Source: Parvibaculum sp963975745
GTDB lineage: Bacteria; Pseudomonadota; Alphaproteobacteria; Parvibaculales; Parvibaculaceae
Direction of reading: 5' to 3'
DNA length: 64,000 bases
Assembly (NCBI RefSeq): GCF_963975745.1
Contig: NZ_CAXBIB010000014.1
Location: forward strand, 36,644 to 100,643
The translations under genes were made by a program, and so were the position numbers. The notes under the pieces are model-generated. The model made no database searches. It had not been told where the DNA came from and saw only the letters and a list, made by a program, of their open reading frames with translations. Below are positions 61,834-64,000 of the stretch, piece by piece (positions within the stretch are counted from its first letter, which is position 1; every line of letters begins with the position of its first letter).

Positions 61834-62300
61834 GGCACAACGAGATCGGCCGGCGCGCCCGGGCCGCGCTCGACGGCAACGTCGCGCGGACCGACCGGTT
61901 CGCCACATTCCGAACAGGCCGGCACGGCCTGCATGACATGGCCGCAGGTCTTGTGACGACGCAGCAGCGGCGGCCCGTCCTTGCCGGACATGTATCTGTC
62001 GCCCCAGTCGAGCAGCGTCACCAGCACCGGATAAAGTGCCAGCCCCTTTTCGGTGAGGCGATATTCCTCGCGGCGCGGGCGTTCCTGATAGGGTGTTTTT
62101 TCGAGGACACCGGCATCGGTCAGCTTCTTCAGGCGATCGGCCAGGACATGGCGAGCGATGCCGAGACGCTGTTCGAATTCCTCGAAACGCCGTATGCGGA
62201 GGAAGCATTCGCGCAGCACCATCAGCGTCCAGCGGTCGCCGACGACCGAGAGCGCACGGGCGAGCGAGCAGGGTTCGCGATCGAGTTCTTCCCAGCGCAT
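61800..62300 (-). CDS. HxlR-family regulator with C-terminal cysteine-rich extension
   Basis: A 166-residue winged-helix protein: PCSLARALSVVGDRWTLMVLRECFLRIRRFEEFEQRLGIARHVLADRLKKLTDAGVLE. The N-terminal Cys (REPCSLAR) is in the place of the redox-sensing cysteine of several HxlR/DUF24 regulators. A C-terminal tail (HKTCGHVMQAVPACSECGEPV) with three cysteines and a His looks like a small metal knuckle, which the short family members lack. GGAGG lies 5 bases before the ATG. Confidence 0.88.
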   Translation of the reverse strand: MRWEELDREPCSLARALSVVGDRWTLMVLRECFLRIRRFEEFEQRLGIARHVLADRLKKLTDAGVLEKTPYQERPRREEYRLTEKGLALYPVLVTLLDWGDRYMSGKDGPPLLRRHKTCGHVMQAVPACSECGEPVGPRDVAVERGPGAPADLVVPQSPSNSAVDK

Positions 62301-62318
62301 CGGGCCTCCTTTGTGCGC

Positions 62319-62379
62319 AGTATAGCTTGACAAGTTCCTTTTCGGAACCCAATCTGACATTACCGTTCCGAAACGGAAC
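62319..62379 (-). promoter_or_regulatory. hxlR promoter with two GTTCC-N5-GGAAC operators
   Basis: Palindromes GTTCCTTTTCGGAAC (62334-62348) and GTTCCGAAACGGAAC (62365-62379) are 31 bases apart, about three helix turns. On the minus strand TTCCGA (62347-62342) is the -35 inside the first palindrome, and TATACT (62324-62319) is the -10 with a 17-base spacer. This predicts autorepression. Confidence 0.7.
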
Positions 62380-62387
62380 TGATGATT

Positions 62388-62449
62388 GTGACAGTGATTG
62401 TGACAGTGCATACCCCCCCTCTGTCACGCAACTGTCATAAAACTGTCAC
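62388..62449 (+). promoter_or_regulatory. Triple Pho box before SDR gene
   Basis: CTGTCAC at 62421, CTGTCAT at 62432 and CTGTCAC at 62443 are exactly 11 bases apart and point to the SDR gene, about 57 bases before its ATG. Two GTGACAG units in the other direction (62388, 62400) are 12 bases apart and face hxlR; these are less convincing. Confidence 0.8.
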
Positions 62450-62505
62450 AAATGATTTTGTGTACCCCTCGCGAGGGGTCGGCGATCACCGACGGAGGCA
62501 TGATT

Positions 62506-63234
62506 ATGGGAAGCCAAAAGGCCGTTCTGGTCATCGGGGCGGGTGACGCGACCGGCGGGGCGGTCGCCCGGCGCTTCGCGCGCGAGGGCTATGTCGCCTG
62601 CGTGACGCGGCGCGATGCCGAAAAGTTGGTTCCGCTGACCACCCGGATCGCGGCGGATGGCGGCCAGGCGCGCGGCTTCGGTTCTGACGCGCGCGACGAA
62701 AGTCAGGTCACGGAGCTTTTCGCCACCATCGAGCGCGAGGTCGGGCCGGTCGAGGTCATGGTCTTCAATATCGGCGCCAATGTGAATTTCCCGATCCGCG
62801 AGATGACCGAGCGCGTCTATCGCAAGGTCTGGGAGATGGCGGCGCTGGCCGGCTTCCTTGCGGGGCGCGAGGCGGCGCGCGTGATGGTGCCGCGCGGGCG
62901 CGGCACCATCATCTTCACCGGCGCGACGGCCAGCCTGCGCGGCGGCAAGGGCTTTGCCGCCTTTGCCGGCGCCAAATTCGCACTGCGGGCGCTGGCCCAG
63001 AGCATGGCGCGCGAACTCGGGCCCCAAGGCATCCATGTCGCCCATCCGATCATCGACGGTGCCATCGACACGGCCTTCATCCGCGACAATTTTCCCGAGC
63101 GCTACAAGCTCAAGGAGCAGGACGGGATCCTCAACCCCGACGATATTGCCGAAGCCTATTGGCAGCTCCATTGCCAGCCGCGCAGCGCCTGGACGCATGA
63201 ACTCGACCTGCGGCCGTGGATCGAAAAATTCTGA
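62506..63234 (+). CDS. SDR-family protein with altered active site
   Basis: A 242-residue short-chain dehydrogenase/reductase fold: VLVIGAGDATGGAVARRFAREGYVAC binds nucleotide, and VFNIGANVNFPI is the NNAG-type strand. In the catalytic helix the usual YxxxK reads F153-AGA-K157, so the Tyr is replaced by Phe; activity may be altered or lost. GACGGAGG is 7 bases before 62506; an ATG at 62500 is too close to it. It begins a two-gene unit with the HCCA isomerase, and a Pho box lies upstream. Confidence 0.85.
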   Translation: MGSQKAVLVIGAGDATGGAVARRFAREGYVACVTRRDAEKLVPLTTRIAADGGQARGFGSDARDESQVTELFATIEREVGPVEVMVFNIGANVNFPIREMTERVYRKVWEMAALAGFLAGREAARVMVPRGRGTIIFTGATASLRGGKGFAAFAGAKFALRALAQSMARELGPQGIHVAHPIIDGAIDTAFIRDNFPERYKLKEQDGILNPDDIAEAYWQLHCQPRSAWTHELDLRPWIEKF

Positions 63235-63258
63235 ACCGGAAACAGAGGGAATGCGCGG

Positions 63259-63864
63259 ATGAGCAAGAGGATTGAATTTCTTTTCGATTTCGGAAGCCCC
63301 AACGCCTATCTCGCCGGGAAGGCGCTGCCGGCCATCGAGCAACGGACAGGTGCGAAATTCGACTATGTGCCGGTGCTGCTGGGCGGCATCTTCAAGGCGA
63401 CCGGCAATGTGTCGCCGGTGATCGCCAATCAGGGGATCAAGAACAAGGGCGAATACCAGTTCCTCGAGATCGAGCGCTTCATCAAGAAGCACGGATTGAC
63501 GAAGTTCCAGTTCAATTCGCATTTCCCGGTCAACACGCTGCAGATCATGCGCGGCGCGATTGCCGCACAGCTCGACGGCCTGTTGCCGAAATATTTCGAG
63601 GTGGTCGCGGCGGCGATGTGGGAGCAATCGCTGAAGATGGACGATCCGGACGTCATCAAGGCGGCGCTCGATGCGGGCGGGATCGACGGAGCGCATATTC
63701 TGGCGCGCATCCAGGAGGCGGATGTGAAGGCGAAGCTGATCGCCAACACCGAAGACGCGGTCAACCGCGGTGCCTTCGGCATCCCGACCTTCTTTGTCGA
63801 TGGCGAGATCTATTTCGGCAAGGACCGCTTGCGCGAAGTGGAAGAGGCGATAGTGGGTAGCTGA
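63259..63864 (+). CDS. 2-hydroxychromene-2-carboxylate isomerase-like (DsbA-fold) protein
   Basis: A 201-residue kappa-GST/DsbA-fold protein: FLFDFGSPNAYLAGKALP is the glutathione-binding start with Ser in place of the DsbA cysteines, and GAFGIPTFFVDGEIYFGKDRL is the cis-Pro loop. Relatives isomerise 2-hydroxychromene-2-carboxylate in naphthalene breakdown, but many homologues have other roles. It follows the SDR by 24 bases, so the two are probably cotranscribed under the Pho box. Confidence 0.87.
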   Translation: MSKRIEFLFDFGSPNAYLAGKALPAIEQRTGAKFDYVPVLLGGIFKATGNVSPVIANQGIKNKGEYQFLEIERFIKKHGLTKFQFNSHFPVNTLQIMRGAIAAQLDGLLPKYFEVVAAAMWEQSLKMDDPDVIKAALDAGGIDGAHILARIQEADVKAKLIANTEDAVNRGAFGIPTFFVDGEIYFGKDRLREVEEAIVGS

Positions 63865-63912
63865 AGAGGGACCCGCGACGACTGTGTGCGACGCAAGCGC
63901 TGCGCCCCCGCC

Positions 63913-63933
63913 CCAAACGGCTTTCAGCCGTTT
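63913..63933. repeat. Small palindrome at right edge
   Basis: AAACGGCT-ttc-AGCCGTTT, a hairpin with no T-run, flanked by CCCC and GACCCTCCC. This wording recurs between genes in many alphaproteobacteria. The last 70 bases of the window hold nothing assignable. Confidence 0.5.
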
Positions 63934-64000
63934 GACCCTCCCCTCAGGGATTCCTCTGCAAAAGAGAGTGGCATTTGGATTGTAGTGATGATTCCCTGTT

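Overview
The window is a stretch of a GC-rich alphaproteobacterial chromosome. This follows from the dnaA-dnaN-recF-gyrB block beside rpsT, mutM, ubiE-ubiB, coaBC and dut, and from a RegB/RegA redox pair, an MmcB-type repair protein, an intracellular PHB depolymerase and a CYP153 P450. The gene content resembles hydrocarbon-using Parvibaculum-like Hyphomicrobiales, but that placement is inference. No rRNA, tRNA, transposase, phage gene or CRISPR array was recognised.

Layout. 1-9 kb: a single-chain biotin-dependent acyl-CoA carboxylase (cut by the window edge), a Fur-box-preceded TonB receptor, a Pho-box-preceded phosphate-type porin and a PstS-like binding protein. 8-13 kb: alcohol dehydrogenase, MFS carrier, an Ada/AlkA fusion with an Ogt methyltransferase, and two tiny membrane proteins. 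13-18.5 kb: divergent biotin cluster (qor-bioF-bioD / bioB-bioA). 18.7-21 kb: an orphan ParA coupled to a SPOR-domain protein, and a HAD hydrolase. 21-29.5 kb: two cytochromes P450, an RND/MMPL exporter and two paralogous ferritin-like diiron proteins. 29.7-36.5 kb: phosphotransferase, mmcB, higBA, regA/regB, an MBL hydrolase, an ankyrin protein and a Sco protein. 36.6-42.5 kb: leuA with a Leu-rich, apparently leaderless leader peptide, phaZ, a VOC protein, a YgjP-like peptidase and a Bcr/CflA carrier. 42.5-56 kb (all minus): PBP1A, gyrB, a clpP-like gene, recF, dnaN, dnaA, rhodanese, rpsT, echA, a small exported protein and mutM. 56-64 kb: ubiE, ubiB, coaBC, dut, rrf2, cysK, then an HxlR regulator divergent from a Pho-box-preceded SDR and an HCCA-isomerase-like protein.

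The most interesting system is at 25.3-29.5 kb. A CYP153-type alkane/fatty-acid hydroxylase and two highly similar diiron proteins of unassigned function are each preceded by the same palindrome, TGACGC-N2-GCGTCA, followed by CTTT and, exactly 8 bases after the palindrome, a -35-like element. This predicts a small regulon under one unknown activator and suggests that the diiron proteins work with CYP153 in hydrocarbon oxidation.

Regulatory sites elsewhere predict a phosphate-starvation regulon (11-bp-periodic CTGTCA repeats at 5.3, 38.6 and 62.4 kb), iron control of the TonB receptor, attenuation of leuA, and autoregulation of higBA and hxlR.
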